From Bryopsis sp. KO-2023 (taxonomy: Eukaryota > Chlorophyta > Ulvophyceae > Bryopsidales > Bryopsidaceae), in contig BSYQ01000004.1 in the NCBI GenBank assembly GCA_030272585.1, positions 2,542,001 to 2,606,000 of the forward strand: a stretch of 64,000 nt of DNA. Direction: 5' to 3'. How positions within the stretch are numbered: the first letter of the stretch is position 1; every line of letters begins with the position of its first letter. Below, piece by piece: positions 34,586-46,800 of this stretch. The notes below the pieces were generated by a model. That model was not told where the DNA came from. It saw only the letters and a list, made by a program, of their open reading frames with translations, and made no database searches. The position numbers and the translations under genes are program-made.

Positions 34586-37500
34586 ATGCTCTCCGTCTTG
34601 ATCGTATGGACCCTCTGCTACTGTTCCCAGGGAAGGCTTTCGAATGCTGCCGCGATAGGTAGGCCGATCCACAGTGAGTTCAACCCATTGGATGCAGCCA
34701 ATTGCAATTTGCGATCTTAACGCAAAGATGGGAAAAGGCGTTTGAGCTTTGCGGCGCATGGGTGGTGTCGTGTTGTGAAAATCAAGTGAGGGGTAGGGTT
34801 CATCAACTGGGATGGTAGATTGGGTGATTGGGTGATGGCTGGGCGCACAGAGCTCCTTGTGACATAAGTACAAAATTTTGAATTCACTTTGATTCCGTAG
34901 GCGCGGCGGCGGCTGGCGGCGATTCTTGGCAGGTGTAGCACAGTATTCATTCGAATCTGAGTTGCTGCGGTCCCGATTTTCGATTGTTTTGATTTTGATT
35001 GATTATTGATTGATCTGATATCTTGTTACAGGGAGAGCCTGAAGCTGTGTATGTTGAGGGTTGGGCAGGGGTCGATCCTTCGATTCGGAAGCTGCTACAG
35101 GAGGAGGATGCGTATCTTGTTGTGGGTGGCGTGGCTGTTGGTTTTGCGGGGGATTTTATAGAAAGTTTAATTGGGGAGGAGATCAAGGAAAGAGCATCCA
35201 TCGTGGATTTTGTGGCGTTACACATGGAATGCTGCTCATTCGTTATTTGTTAAGGAAAGTTTTTGTGACTGTGATCACAATGGTGGAGTAAGTGTCTGCA
35301 ATTATGTGTGCAGGGGGCGCAAGATGCTCCTGAAGGAAGATTTTCATATGCTTGCTCTTTGAGAATGTTGGGTTCTCGAGCTCATGGCTGTGGAGGGACC
35401 TTGATCGCACCTAGTTGGGTCTTGACGGCAGCCCACTGCGTGACAGGGAAAGACTCCGTGGGGCCAACACCGGTCGTGTATGTGGGTGCCCATGGAATCA
35501 ATGATGATGAATATGCAGAGGTACTCCTCGTGTATAATAACACAGTGCAAAACAGCTTCTGGAAAGCCCCGGTTTGACAGTGGCCAGCAGTTTTTGTGCA
35601 CCCTGAATGCTGTAGTCTTTGTAAATGTAGGTCATAAAAGCAGCGGATGTTTTCATTCATGAGAAGTACACTGGGAACCACACAGATGGATTTGATATTG
35701 CCCTGTTGATGCTCAAGAAGCCCTCCACCAGACAGCCGGCAGAGTTACCCCACAGTGACCAGGTTATAGGGCCCAGTCAAATCGTTGTCGCCCTAGGGTG
35801 GGGAAGAACTTCCAAGTATGGGGCATTGCCAGAAGTGCTTCAAATGGCGGACAGCCTGGAGTATGTCAGCAACAAAAACTGCAAGCATGTGTGGACAAAG
35901 ATCAAAGAAAGTATGCTTTGTGCATTTGCAACTTCACAAGCAACATGCAACGGTAAACAAAGTACTCACGCTCTCCAATAAGGGCTGAAAAAAAGAAAAA
36001 AAACTGTGTGTATCAGAGTAGTACAAAATGAAAATGGCCTTAGTCTCTTGGTCAATTCAAAAAAAAAAATGGCATGACGCCTCGGATATCATTTCCTCCT
36101 GAAGGTAGTGATGCTTTTGTGGAAAAAATACATCCAGGTGATTCTGGAGGCCCCTTGCTGATTGCTGATGCCAAGGGGGGAAACAACATAACTGAAGGCG
36201 ACCCGGAGTTCGATGTGATCGTTGGAATTGTGTCTTTTGGTCCAAAGGATTGTGGTGAGACAGACGTGGGCAAATACAAACCTGGTGTGTATACCAGGGT
36301 CACCAGTTTCCGCAAATGGATAAATGAGACGATGGTACGAGGGGGGGGGGGTGAAATTAACCCTTTTTTGTGCTAGGAATGATAGACTGGATCCATTTTC
36401 TGTACGTTTGACTTGTGTCAGTGGTTCTTATGATTTTTTTCAAGGCAAGTGCAGGGCGTGGTTTGCCCAAGACTCCGGCATTGTCATCCAAGAACCTACC
36501 CAAGGTGAAGTGAGCATCAATTCAGGCCATATTTCTCTTTAGTAAAAGCTCTGTTTTTTTTTTTTTTAACTTTCTTATCCATTTGTTTTGTTCTAACAGC
36601 AGGAGGCAAAATGCCAAGAGAACTGCGACGAACTGAATGAAGAACTTTTCGAAGCTACTCTTGAGGGTGATCCTGAGATTGTCGAGGTATTTCTTTGTTT
36701 GAAGGTACTTATCTTCTAGTTTTCATGGGAGGAAAAAAACCCAATTTAGTATAACGGCATGGTCAATTGTGTTGCAGGAGCTTCTCTCGAAGGGCGCTGA
36801 TGTGAATAAAACAGCATCAAAGGATGGGAACAGCCTCCTTCATTTTGCTTCTTGGAATATTACTTCGGTGGTTGTTGAAATTCTTATTGAAGCAGGTGAC
36901 TGCGTCGGTCATCAGAAAAGTTCAAGGAGTGATTTTTAAATTCTTTCTTTCTTGGAGCTTCCTAAATGAAAGAGAATAATGGTTCTTGCCAAGGATGTGT
37001 ATTGCACTATCAGATATAATTTGTTCAGATGTGAAATATGTGATATTTCATGCCTTGCGTACTCCACATGCCAACGACTGCTGTGTTGTAAGTGTGCATA
37101 AATGGAATTTGAAGCTGAACAGATACAGGGTCCTGTTAGTTTTCCCATATGAGAACATAAAATTTCCCACAGTGACCACGGATAAGGAAATTGTTGAATC
37201 AGAATTTTTACATGTACTCGTACAATTAAGATTAATTTTAAAATACCACCACAGATTTAAGATTCTTGAGTGTTAAGATTTAACACTAAAGAAATTTCCC
37301 GAGGGTTTATTGCAGGGGCGAATGTTGATGCACAAAACGAAGATGGCAACACTCCACTGCATCTCGCTGCAGGAAATGGTCACTGGAGAGCTGCGAGAAT
37401 CTTGATAACAGCAGGGAGTATGTGTTTGTTTTTCCAAGGAAAACTGGGCTTTTTCCTTTTTTTCATGTTCAGATTGGTAGTATTTCTAGAGATGTTCCTT

Positions 37501-40500
37501 TCTCAATCAACATTGTATGTATTTTTTACAATTTCTTGGGTATTGGCTGCAGGGGCAAATGTTGATGCACAAAACGAATATGGCAACACTCCATTGCATA
37601 AAGCTGCACAAAGTGGTCACTTGAATGTTACCAGAATCTTGATCAAAGCAGGTAATATGTGCATCCCCATAGATCTGATCGAATGCCGTTTTTAGCTCCG
37701 TGGTGGGGTCTTTGGGCAGAGCATTCATTTATGTCACCTGGCATTTACCTCAAATAAATACCCACTCTGGTCTGATGATCACTTTTCGTTGAGTCTATGT
37801 AGCATTGTCAATCGAGCAGTGTCCATTCAGGAGCAACTGTGGATTTAGACAAGCGCAGGTCTCCCCCACTGTGGTCAGCGTCAGAGTCAGGAAGAGTGGT
37901 CATGTTGCAGGGGTAAATCCTGATGTTCAGAATGAGGGCGGCAACTCGGCATTGTATGATGCAGCAAGGAAGGGTTCCTGGGATATTGCCAAGCTTTTGA
38001 TCGAAGCAGGTAACGCCCACTGGGACTTTTTTTGTTGCTTTTGGAGTTATCAAAGCTTCATACATCATGGATTTCTGCAATGATTGCAGAAATGCAGAAA
38101 TGTGCGATAGCCTAACCAGAAATTCAAGTGACATATTGTACAAGAGTCCAAATATTTGTATTAATACATCCCTGTATAGATAGAATTGGGAACTGATGGT
38201 TGCCCCTAAGGAAACACATTACTTTCCCTCCATAAAAGAAACGAAGCGTCCCAAAGGACTGGGAAATCATCCAGCCAAACTGGAAAATGGCGGTGACTAG
38301 AAATGCATGTAGAGTTCCAAAACTACCTGCTCTTCCGGCCGAGCACAAAGAAGCAAAGAAAAGAAAAAAAAGGGGATAAAAACCTATGGTGGATATATCT
38401 ATCAGGGAAATCTCATTAAAAAAATGAACACCAAAAAAGGAAAAGGATGAGAGTTAAATTAAATAGGAGATGACAAGTAACCCATGCATCCGAAAGAAAA
38501 CAAAAAAGACCCATTGATTATGACTCTTCGGCATGATTTCTCATTTATTGATTCGCTGATGTTGGGTTTCAGGGGCAAATATGAATTTGCAACGACGTGA
38601 GTGGGAAACCCCATTGTTGTTTGCAGCACAGGAGGGCAACGTGGATATAGTTAGGTATCTCTTGAGATCAGGTACTTCTTGAAAAATATTCCACACCCTC
38701 TGCATTTTTTCGATTTCAACGCGTTGAAAATATGTGGGGGTTATGTTACCAATTTCGAATGCTGGTCCATTAAGGCACCAGAACTGTACAATGCATCAAA
38801 TGAAGTCAGACTTTAGGACTAGATAGTGAGAAAATTGATATAGAAATTAACTGCTATGTGTTGCGATGCATCCTTCACGCATGAAGGATGATCAAGCCGT
38901 ACGGCTTGATCATGCTGCAGGGGCAAACATTCATGCACGGACGAGTTCCACTAGAACTGCATTGCATTTTGCTCCAGGAAAAGGCCATTTGGATGTTGTC
39001 GAAGCTTTGATCAAATCAGTTGAAAGGATTATCCCTGTGTTCTTTACAGCCCAATGCTTGGTACTTTTGACAGACGTGATTCTATGTATCATCACAGTCG
39101 GTGGCGACTCAAAGGATCTTTTTGTTCAGGGGCAAGTGTCAACGCTGGGAATGGGCATGCAACTCCATTGCATAGAGCTGCAAAAAGGGGTCGTGTGGAT
39201 GTCGTCAAAATTTTGATCAAAGAAGGTGACAAGATTCTATGTGTGTTCTTTTCTGTTCTGCCTCCATATGATGACAGAAATTATCAAAACCTTTTACACA
39301 GTCAACACAACTCATATCACCTGCGCCCTTCTTTCTTCAGGGGCAAATATTGATGCAAAGGATGCTGTCAAAGAAACTCCATTGCATGAAGCTGCAAGTA
39401 GGGGCCAATGGGAAGCTGCCAAAGTTTTGATCAAAGCAGGTGATGCGGATTCTCCTTGTGTGCTTTTCTATCCACGTCTTTGGTGTTCCAACACAGATTA
39501 TCATATCTGTCATCACAGTCAATAGTGACTGATATTATGGTTTGGCCCCTTATGTACAGGGGCAAATGTGAATCTTAAGTCTCGAAAAGGAGTGACTCCC
39601 TTGATGATAGCAGCAAGAAGAAGCAGAGAGGTCATGGAGTATCTCTTGGAATCAGGTATTCTTCTTGACCCTTTTGAATGTACAAAAGTCAGCTCCCAGT
39701 TTCACAACAGTAGTAAATCAGCAAAGATCAACAATTCATAAAAAAGACACAGATTTCTTTGTGGCAAATAAAATTCCATTTGTTGCCTCGTTTGACTCGC
39801 TGCAGGAGCAAAAACTGATTCACAGTTTTCTGGAAAAGATCATTTGAATTTTTCCAGGACACTGATGGCAGGAGATCAGTGTAGCCTCCATGTGTCGTAT
39901 GGCTTGATGTGTGGCCTCTCTCTTTTTCAGTCTTTTGGAAGAAGTAAAAAGGGGTTTTCCCGTTTTTTAACTATGTTGATGTATTTCATGGGGTAATGTG
40001 GGTATTGCATGGAATTGGGGGGTGATGAATTTCTGTTGTTGAACCTTTTTCGAGGCATTTTGCTCCATTCCAGGTTGGTGCTGGAGCTCGTGTCGTATCC
40101 AAAGTTCCACATATCATACAGGGAGTACCTGTGCTCTGGGGTTATATGAGAATCATACATCTAGTATTGGTGGTGGTTTACAGGTGCAGACATCAATGTC
40201 CAAGATGATTGGGGCGATACAGCATTGATAAAGGTTGTTCACACCAAAAATCAGGCAACACTGATTGTTGAACTCATATTAGACAGTGGAGCTGAAGTGA
40301 ACGTTCAAAATGATGATGGAGACACTGCACTGCATTTTGCAGCCAGAGGTGGCCATGGTGAATCAATCCAACTTCTGATGAAGGCGGGAGGTGATGTTGA
40401 CATTCAGAATGATGATGGGGACAAACCTGTGGATGTAATTTGCGAATGCAAGCCGGATGATTGTGGGGAAGAAGCATGTGGCAAAGGAGAAAAAGCGCGT

Positions 40501-40524
40501 CTGAAAGCCATTCTGGAAGGTTAA
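34586..40524 (+). CDS. Secreted trypsin-like (S1) serine protease fused to ankyrin repeats, copy B
   Basis: Signal-peptide exon from 34586 ([20 protein letters not shown]), mini-exon 34901-34932, and an exon from about 35033 with RKLLQEED. Copy B then has an S1 domain: 35314-35520 (DAPEGRFSYACSLRM, CGGTLIAPSWVLTAAHCV, catalytic His), 35631-35952 (DGFDIALLMLKKP, catalytic Asp; ALGWGR) and 36105-36334 (HPGDSGGPLLIA, catalytic Ser; PGVYTRVTSFRKWI). The family order resumes: 36600-36687 (NCDELNEELFEATLEGD), 36778-36895 ([10 protein letters not shown]), ankyrin exons at 37316, 37553, 37911, 38573, 38921, 39130, 39341 and 39560 (mostly 99 nt), and the last exon 40184-40524 with the Cys-rich tail. 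Joins around 35130-35314 and 36334-36600 are unsettled. Residue 191 by chymotrypsin numbering, normally Cys, is His, and position 189 is Lys, so substrate preference should differ from trypsin. The exon at 38921 lacks a GT donor. Confidence 0.78.
38869..38913. repeat. Tandem hairpins directly before an ankyrin exon of copy B
   Basis: 38869-38890 has 9-bp arms (CATCCTTCA) with a 4-nt loop, and 38888-38913 is a perfect 26-bp palindrome (arm ATGATCAAGCCGT). The splice acceptor CTGCAG follows at 38915-38920. Confidence 0.85.
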
Positions 40525-40584
40525 TCTGTCAAAAGTATCCCATTAAAAACACCCTTTCACTGGAGAGCACATCATTTTCTGGCC

Positions 40585-40800
40585 TTTGCTTTTTCTAGGG
40601 TCCACCACAGTTTTGGGGATATCTGTCTACTATTGACTGGATTTTTCGCATGTTTTTTTCCATTTGGAGGTCTTTGATGTTTTTATGTCACGACCAGCGA
40701 TCAGTGGGTAGTTGAATGGTACATTGCGATGAACAATATTACTTTGGGGTTTACTTTACTAGTTGTATCAACATTTTTGTTGCTCCCCTGCATATCCAGT
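40585..40800 (+). repeat. Fragment of the R1 flank module after copy B
   Basis: Contains GGGTCCACCACAGTTTTGGG and CATTTGGAGGTCTTTGATG with the following ATGGTACATTGCGATGAAC, all found in R1 copies (reverse-complemented at 21.18-21.32 kb, direct at 60.88-60.99 kb). The central B-box part is missing. Confidence 0.6.
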
Positions 40801-40810
40801 TTACATGAGG

Positions 40811-40841
40811 GGTTAACGGGCGCCGTAGGCGCCCGTTAACC
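40811..40841. repeat. Perfect hairpin, 14-bp arms
   Basis: GGTTAACGGGCGCC, a GTA loop, then the exact reverse complement. It marks the change from AT-rich flank to a GC-rich stretch. The GTTAACGG core resembles the hAT subterminal motif, but no element ends were found here. Confidence 0.9.
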
Positions 40842-41384
40842 GCCGGAAATCACGCCTCCCCGCGAGGCCAATACCCGTCGCAGACCTGCGTCATCAATGA
40901 CTTCAACGGAGTGACGGACGGACGTATGCACGGGGATCGAAACTCGAGTGTGGCGCTCAGCGTTGGGTATTGTTGAAAGGCAGTCCACATGGGACGTTGG
41001 GAGCCCTTGATCTCACCTCGCGTGTGGGACACGCGTCTGGCACATATTCTGTTGAAGGTCTATGGACCTCGGGGGATTTGCACTTAGATCTAGCATGACT
41101 TATCGACTCTGTTTAGATACAAAAGGACTGAGATTCCAGTTGTAACTATCTCGATATCCTTCCTGCATTGTTACGAACCAGTGTTCGTATCTTCGCCACA
41201 CTACACCCCCGGGTCGACAGGTGTGGAACCAAATCCACCCAAACGCGTGCAAAAAAGTCAGACTGGTCGACGTCAGCATCCAAGTCACCGTTCCTCCACT
41301 TGTACGGACAGAAATCACCCAAGTGCATGCACCCTCTCAGGCTCCGCGACGCAACGGGAACATATTCGCCGCAGCAACGATCGT
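40842..41384. other. GC-richer stretch without recognised gene
   Basis: Frames on both strands up to about 180 codons overlap here and continue into the repeat-rich stretch at 41385-41770. None has a recognisable domain or consistent composition, so I read them as chance frames in GC-rich DNA. Confidence 0.4.
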
Positions 41385-41770
41385 GACCAGACCTGGGCCC
41401 GACCGGACCGGCAGCGAAAAACCGGTCCGGTCCGGTCCAACCTGTCCATGGACCGGCTGACCTGTCCGGTCCTGTCCGGTCCAGCGAAAAAACGCCGGCC
41501 CTTGCAAGACCGGACAGGTTGTGACCGGTCCGAAATGCCTGTCGAAAATGTGGAACGGGTTTCGACAGGCATTTCCGGCTTTGGACAGGCAAACCGCCAA
41601 ATTCACCGGACTTAGACAGGACAACAACCGGTCTTGGACAGGCCCACAACCTTTCAAAGACCGGCCCACAACCTGTCGAAGACCGGTTAAACACCGGTCC
41701 AGACAGTGCAAATCGGCGGTTTCAGACAGAAGTTTACCTGTCTTGGACAGGTCAAGCGCCTGTCGAAACA
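41385..41770. repeat. GGTCC/CTGTC-rich low-complexity block
   Basis: Degenerate copies of ACCGGTC, GACCGGACCGG and TGGACAGG are strewn through about 385 bp on both strands, giving many small inverted repeats (for example ACCGGTCCGGTCCGGTCC). Subterminal regions of some DNA transposons look like this, but no terminal repeats or target duplication were identified. Confidence 0.5.
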
Positions 41771-41943
41771 GGAACCACCTCGCGCGATGTGTGAAAGTGT
41801 GAACGCCACAGAAGTACAAAAGGGAACCCTGCATGCGCGGAAAACCTAGCATCATTCCGCCTACAGCAAGAGCAAACAAGCACGCACGCACGCACGCACG
41901 TACGCACCAGGAAAGCCAACGAAAGATGTCGCCAAAAATGACG

Positions 41944-43511
41944 CAGGGCCTCTCGTGCCAGTACAACGCAGTCCATCCGTCTCAAAGCTGTCGCGCAGGA
42001 GAAAGCGCAAGAGAGCGCAAAACTGAGAATGGAGGTGGCCAGGGTTCTGGAACGCCTTCAAAGTCATCAAAACACTCTGCAGGACCAAATGATGGCCCTG
42101 CGGGACAGGCGTTCTGCGTAGAGGATTCGCAGTTCGACTTGTAGGGATGCACGGGCTCTAGAAAGCTGGAGAAAAGACCACAGCCACAGGTGCGGTGGGC
42201 CTTGAAAAGAGCAAACGACTTTGAGGGAGCTCTTTTCGAGTGGGGAACAAAAAGAATGAATGCACCATGTAGCTCAAACTTCAATGTTGTGTTGTTTTTG
42301 AAGCATCTCACACGGTGCGAGATCGTGTGCACACCATCCGTTTGGATTGAGTAACTGCACTCCTGTGTTGTTCTTCTAAGATAGCAAATTCTTTTTCTGG
42401 TTGCAGCCAAATAAAACGGATCTTGGTTTGGGGGGAGTCTGAGCACAGGGAAAACGAGAGGAGTACGTGATTCGATGCCTGACGTGTCGTCCAAAGCCCG
42501 AGTGTTGAGCAAGAGGCGAGCTCCCTCGAGGGAATGCGATATCCCTGGGTGACACCGTGAGCCAGTACGGTGCCCATTCCCTCGAGGTCTGCAGCCGCTC
42601 CTAGCGCACCACCATGGTGAGTCCGCCATTCAGTAGGATCATTGGTGCAGTTTTTTGTTCCAGGTCGCACCCCTGAATGAGGTGTTCATGTTAAAGTTCG
42701 CCTGCATGAAGCCACCACCTCTTTTAATTTTTTGATCAGCAATGCACGTATGGCTCATGCGGGCCGGGTTCAACCCATAGTGGGAACCCCAAGACCAATG
42801 CGGTCACATCCATTCCAGGATAGTTGTCCTAGACCACCATAAAAAGAAATGCATAAATTTTCCTTCAAATTCACTGTAAAGAAACGAACACACTGTGTAT
42901 TTCAATTACTTATGAAAAACAAATCAGTGAGACCCCCTGAAGAAAAGGGAAACACCAGGAAAGTACTACTACTCGTGTTTCTACCACCTTTGGTGTCTCT
43001 TTTGGAGCAAGAAAAGGGAGAAAAGTTATATGTTATATGTTCCGCAAGTTACGGACGACATCGAAGAGCTCATCGTGGCTATCTTGTTTTGGGGTGGTGA
43101 AGAGGGAGAAGATTTGGCTTTGGGATTGGTTCTTCTTTCCCAGCTTTCGGGAATTCGTTCTCTGCAGTCGGATGGGGCTTATTGCTATCTGTTTTATTTT
43201 TAACCCTCATCAAAAGAGGGCCCGATAAAATCATCTTAACTACCATCAATGATTGATGTCAAGGCCTATGTGTCTTTCTGTGAACCATGTTGATTTTCAA
43301 ATCAATCCTTAACCCACAATTACTCCATTGAGCTCCATGCATGGAGCATATGCTAGCAACAAAAGTACAGATCGTCTTTTGGACTCCTTTTCCAAACGTG
43401 GACAATGTTAGTTTGATCGTATCCCACGAACTGTGATGCCCCTTGGTTGTGACCTCAACCCCCGACCTTTCCCAACTGTTCCAAGCTCTAAGAAGCATCG
43501 CAAGACGGGTG
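41944..43511 (+). repeat. Segmental duplication D1, copy 2, with truncated coiled-coil gene end
   Basis: Matches 30636-32236 in the same orientation. The first ~180 bp encodes the last ~56 residues of the coiled-coil protein (RLKAVAQEKAQESAKLR through MALRDRRSA, stop at 42119-42121) with two or three substitutions but no start or upstream gene, so this gene copy is a fragment. The rest is duplicated 3' flank. Insertion of the (CAAA)n unit near 43630 lies just beyond the end. Confidence 0.85.
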
Positions 43512-43614
43512 TAACCAACATATTGGGATTTGACACCTTCAGCAATATGCATCTGGCGTGCAAGCCGCTCAACACGCTCCCTCTTACATGCCATTAAAAG
43601 ACCCAATGACAAAT

Positions 43615-43671
43615 GGCCCAGACAGAACAAACAAACAAACAAACATCAATTACATTGTGCCCAGATAGAAA
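43615..43671. mobile_element. Miniature retroposon-like insertion, (CAAA)n type
   Basis: (CAAA)n CATCAATTACATTGT is flanked by GCCCAGACAGAA on the left and GCCCAGATAGAA on the right, a 12-bp duplication with one mismatch. It is about 32 bp long without the duplication. Confidence 0.6.
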
Positions 43672-43852
43672 AACATGAAACACCTCCAAATGAAAAAAAA
43701 AAATTAAAACAATCCAGTCAATAGTAACGCAGTACCACAGCTATCCCAAAACTTGTGGTGAACCCAGCAGACACATCGATTTTGAACACCTCAGGAATCG
43801 ATGTTATATCCAGTCTTATGAATGAGTGTTTTCAACGGGCCACTTTGACAGA

Positions 43853-46800
43853 TTAACCTTGCATAGTGGCTTTCAAACGCTTTTTCTCCCCTTTGCCACA
43901 TGCTTCTTCCCCACAATCCAACTTGCATTTGCAAATCACATCCGCAGGTTTGTCCCCAAACTCATTCTGAATGTCAACATCAGCTCCTGCCTCCATCAAA
44001 AGTTCAACTGATTCACCATGCCCATGATAGGCTGCCAAATGAAGTGCAGTGTTTCCATCATCATTTTGAAAGTTCACTTCAGCTCCATCGTCTAAAATGA
44101 GTTTAACCAGTGTTTGGTTTAATTTTTTCCAGGTGTCAAGAACCTTTATCAATGCTGTTTCGCCGTCATCATCTTGGGCAGTTATGTCTGCACCTGCAAA
44201 CAGCACCCAAACATTGTTTACAAACATACTAACACTCCAGAGTCCAACTGACATGCAAAACTTGGGATAAACACAATCGACACTCCAGCAGAAGTGTGGA
44301 GCAAAACGAATTGAGAAAAGGTGGACTAAAATTCAGCACCACCTAATTCCACACAATAACCAGCGTGCAAACTTGAAAAAATGATCTTTAAAGATTACTT
44401 CTCTTTCTATATTTGCGTTATATTTTGCCCCAAGAAAAACAGCCCAACCCATCATATGAGTGATCATGATTTCCTGCCATCGATATCTCAGCAAGGTCTA
44501 AGTTATGGTTTTACAAAATGAAACTCCATTGAATTTTTCACCACTGACATCCTAAGCATAATTTATTCTCTCCAGTAGCGAGTCAAATGGGTAAAGAAAT
44601 GGAGCATCTCGTTTGCTACAATCTAATAACTGGATTGTTTTTAACGAACTTTTATGAAGATTGTAGTAGTGAAAGTGAGTTGCTTAGCTTGCACATTCAG
44701 CAAAAGGTATGCCAAGAACACCTGAGTCCAACAGATACTCCACCAACTCCACTTCGCGCCCAAGTGATGCTACTACTATCAAAGGGGTGCGACCAAGATC
44801 ATCTTTTGCATCCACGTTTGCACCTGAAGACCCATAACACCGAGTGTGATGATGGATACAAAACAATTTATGTCAAATCACCAATGCAAAAACAGGGAAG
44901 AATCCCCATTCATCACCTGCTTTAATCAAAACCTTGGCAACATCCAAGCGACCCTCTTGGGCAGCACGATGCAATGGAGTGTCATTTTGATTATTTTTCG
45001 CGTCAATATTTGCCCCTGCAAGACAGCAGAGTGATGATTATTCCTGACAACACGTGCATGCTTGGAGCCCAAATCAATAAATTCACAAAAGCTAAAAATC
45101 CACAGCTGCTATGGCCATCGATATACTGTCGTGACGTCATGAAGTTCCAACTTGGGCCCTTTACAATACCTGGAAAACAACACAATCAGCAATTGCCATC
45201 ACAACGCATGGCAGTTCAATCGTTACTATCTTGAAGCGGATAACCTCCAACCCTAACTTTGCATGACCGTTGATTTCAGCATGTAGAAATTTGTCAGACC
45301 CCCCCCCTATATTTTCAGCATATTGAAATTAGAGTGGAACCCAAAAATGAAGCAGGAGGTGCCAAAAGCACCTGATTCAACGAGCTCCTCAACGACCTCC
45401 ACTTTTCCCTTCTGTGCTGCCAGCAACAAAGGAGTCTCTCTAATATGATCCTTCGAATCCAGACTTGCCCCTGAAGAAAAAAACACTTGGCTTCATGATA
45501 AGCGTTAAATTTTTTTATTCTTTTCTATATTGTTTGTTTTCGAGGAAAGTACACTTGAACTGTGTGTGAGAGCATCATGGAAATAAATTGAACAGAACGT
45601 GATGGCGGTCCCTTTGAAGCACTCACCTGCTTTGATCAAAATGATTACAACGTCTACAGAGGCACGCGATGCAGCCCAGTGCAAAGCAGTGGTGTTAACA
45701 TCCGTCTGTGCATTAACATCAGCCCCTGAAGAAAAATATAGGAAGCACATGTTTCAACCCTCTAAAAATCACCAGGACATTGATTTTTCTCTTTTATATA
45801 CGTTTTTCTGCACATAGCCATGGGCAACCAGTTCTAACTCTATATACACGAAACGCTATGTTATGCAGTTAAATGGACCCTTTCTAAGCAAGGATTTTTT
45901 TTTTTTTTTAGTGTTGGTTTAATTTTGAAAGAAAACTTATTCCATGTCAATCATGGAAACTAAGAAGAAGACCTGATATAAATCCAGCTCAGAAAGTAGA
46001 AAGGAGGCGGTGGTGGTGGCTCCAGGATCTTTTCATTTCAACCAGAAAAAAATCTCTCTGTTGGTGAATAAATGTACAAAAATTATCAAGGTCCCCCTCA
46101 CCCCCTCTCTCTTCAATATCCATAGCATTACCCCTCCAACAAAAAAAATCAGACGTTTTCATACATATATAAGTACATCTGCTTCAGATTACAAAGGTGG
46201 TCAGAAACCCCTCTTGTGAGTACCGGATTCCAGGAGAAACTCAACCAACTCCAATCTTCCGAAATGTGATGCATCTATCAATGGCGTGCCTTCATCCTCA
46301 TCTTTGAAATCCACATTTGCCCCTGCAAGAGACAATGATCAACCCTCAAGATCCAGATAATACTTAGTTTGTGGTGCAAATAGAAGTGCAAATTACTTCA
46401 CATCAACAGGCAATAAAAAGAACTGCTTTTCTGCACGCACTACCTTCTATGACCAAAATCTCAGCAACATCTAAGTGACCATATTCTGCAGCCAGGTGCA
46501 ACGGAGTTTTGCCATCGTCATTTTGTGCATCAATATTCGCCCCTGCATCAAGTTCTCAAGCAGTTGTAAGAGAAATTATATATATAGGTTTTTTGCAAAT
46601 GTATAAAAAATTTGTAATCCCAAGAGGAGGTTTTTTGGAAATTATAAGTTTTCTAATATGGCTGGCACGTATATATATAGTCTCCTGATCATACTGTATT
46701 GCCACAATTTCATCATGCGCAACCATTTTTTTCTTTCGAGTCGTAAAATAGAAGCAAAAGAAGTGTGTGTGGGGGGGTACGATTCGATAAAAAAAATAAT

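Noticed and set aside
41146-41966. Frames of 140-209 codons on both strands at 41.1-42.0 kb
   Set aside because: They overlap each other in the GGTCC-rich repeat, where stop codons are rare because of composition, and contain no domain.
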